Source: an uncultured Clostridium sp.
Lineage (GTDB): Bacteria; Bacillota; Clostridia; Lachnospirales; Lachnospiraceae
Direction: 5' to 3'
Length of the DNA: 5,482 nt
Assembly: GCA_905192625.1 (NCBI GenBank)
Contig: CAJJLI010000190.1
Location: 1-5,482 of the forward strand
Part shown: positions 5,325-5,482 of the stretch, one piece after another
How positions within the stretch are numbered: the first letter of the stretch is position 1
Layout: each line of letters begins with the position of its first letter
Notes under the pieces: model-generated
Told to the model about the DNA's origin: nothing
The model's database searches: none
The model's input: only the letters and a program-made list of their open reading frames with translations
Made by a program: the position numbers and the translations under genes

Positions 5325-5374
5325 AAATCCACAAAGAGCCTTTAGGCTCTATAAAATGTTCAGAATGTGGATTT
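5325..5374. repeat. Nested hairpin upstream of the permease operon
   Basis: AAATCCACA (5325-5333) and TGTGGATTT (5366-5374) form a perfect 9 bp outer stem. It encloses AGAGCC-TTTA-GGCTCT (5335-5350), a perfect 6 bp hairpin. Both folds are symmetric, so either strand could form them. On the minus strand it would lie in the leader of the permease operon. On the plus strand it precedes the terminator at 5392 by 17 bases. Confidence 0.55.
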
Positions 5375-5391
5375 GAAAAGATTTTATTATA

Positions 5392-5424
5392 GGTATCCGG
5401 CTGAATTAGCCGGATACCTTTTTT
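5392..5424 (+). terminator. Perfect intrinsic terminator pointing away from the permease operon
   Basis: GGTATCCGGCT (5392-5402) and AGCCGGATACC (5408-5418) form a perfect 11 bp, GC-rich stem with a 5-base loop. It is followed by six to seven U on the plus strand. On the minus strand the tail is UAUAAUAAAAU, much poorer for termination. No plus-strand gene precedes it in the window. It may serve a plus-strand transcript from the permease upstream region, or act weakly as the minus-strand end of a gene beyond the right edge. From 5425 to the window end I see no feature. Confidence 0.75.
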
Positions 5425-5482
5425 GTATAGCTTATAAACGTTTAACATAACTTCAATATAACTACATTCTCTTAAACTTATT

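Noticed and set aside
5314..5481. Minus-strand frame open for about 55 codons from the right edge
   Set aside because: It runs through a perfect GC-rich terminator hairpin and a nested hairpin, and ends before the permease with no recognisable protein sequence; chance is more likely than the end of a gene.

Overview
This 5.5 kb window of AT-rich DNA looks like the chromosome of a low-GC anaerobic Firmicute, most plausibly a Lachnospiraceae-type clostridium. The evidence is strong AGGAGG-type ribosome binding sites, TTGACA-N17 sigma-A promoters, a T-box leader, a two-permease CUT1 sugar transporter and a citrate synthase of the type carrying GHAVY. The taxonomic placement is inference from these features; no search was run.

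Left part (1-570), read on the minus strand: a sigma-A promoter (462-490) drives a T-box riboswitch (about 171-432) that ends in an intrinsic terminator (171-200). An open reading frame then runs off the left edge (166 to 1). The specifier triplet is most likely AUG (Met). The antiterminator is intact by pairing, but its normally invariant bulge is altered. On the plus strand, divergent from this leader, is a well-initiated 64-residue acidic protein of unknown function (568-762).

Middle part (763-3110): the small gene converges on a citrate synthase gene (2249 to 888, minus). The 125 bp between them holds two hairpins, one long with an alternative inner fold. The citrate synthase has its own consensus promoter and is preceded, after an intergenic stretch, by a co-directional MarR-family regulator (about 3028 to 2564). 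The regulator has its own promoter and an unusual wide-loop terminator. Both genes have an ACAAT...ATTGT inverted repeat at the same place just downstream of the predicted transcription start. This suggests autoregulation of the regulator and possible control of citrate synthase by it.

Right part (3110-5482): two ABC sugar permeases, a MalF-like then a MalG-like protein, form a tight minus-strand pair (5229 to 4216 and 4201 to 3320) closed by a strong terminator (3273-3313). No solute-binding protein or ATPase gene lies in the window. Upstream of the pair is a gene-free region with a nested hairpin and a perfect intrinsic terminator. That terminator points the opposite way (plus strand), so what it terminates is unexplained.

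No tRNA, rRNA, CRISPR array or clear insertion sequence was seen. Most of the window is ordinary metabolism. The points worth attention are the variant T-box, the shared MarR-type operator and the orphan RNA structures.
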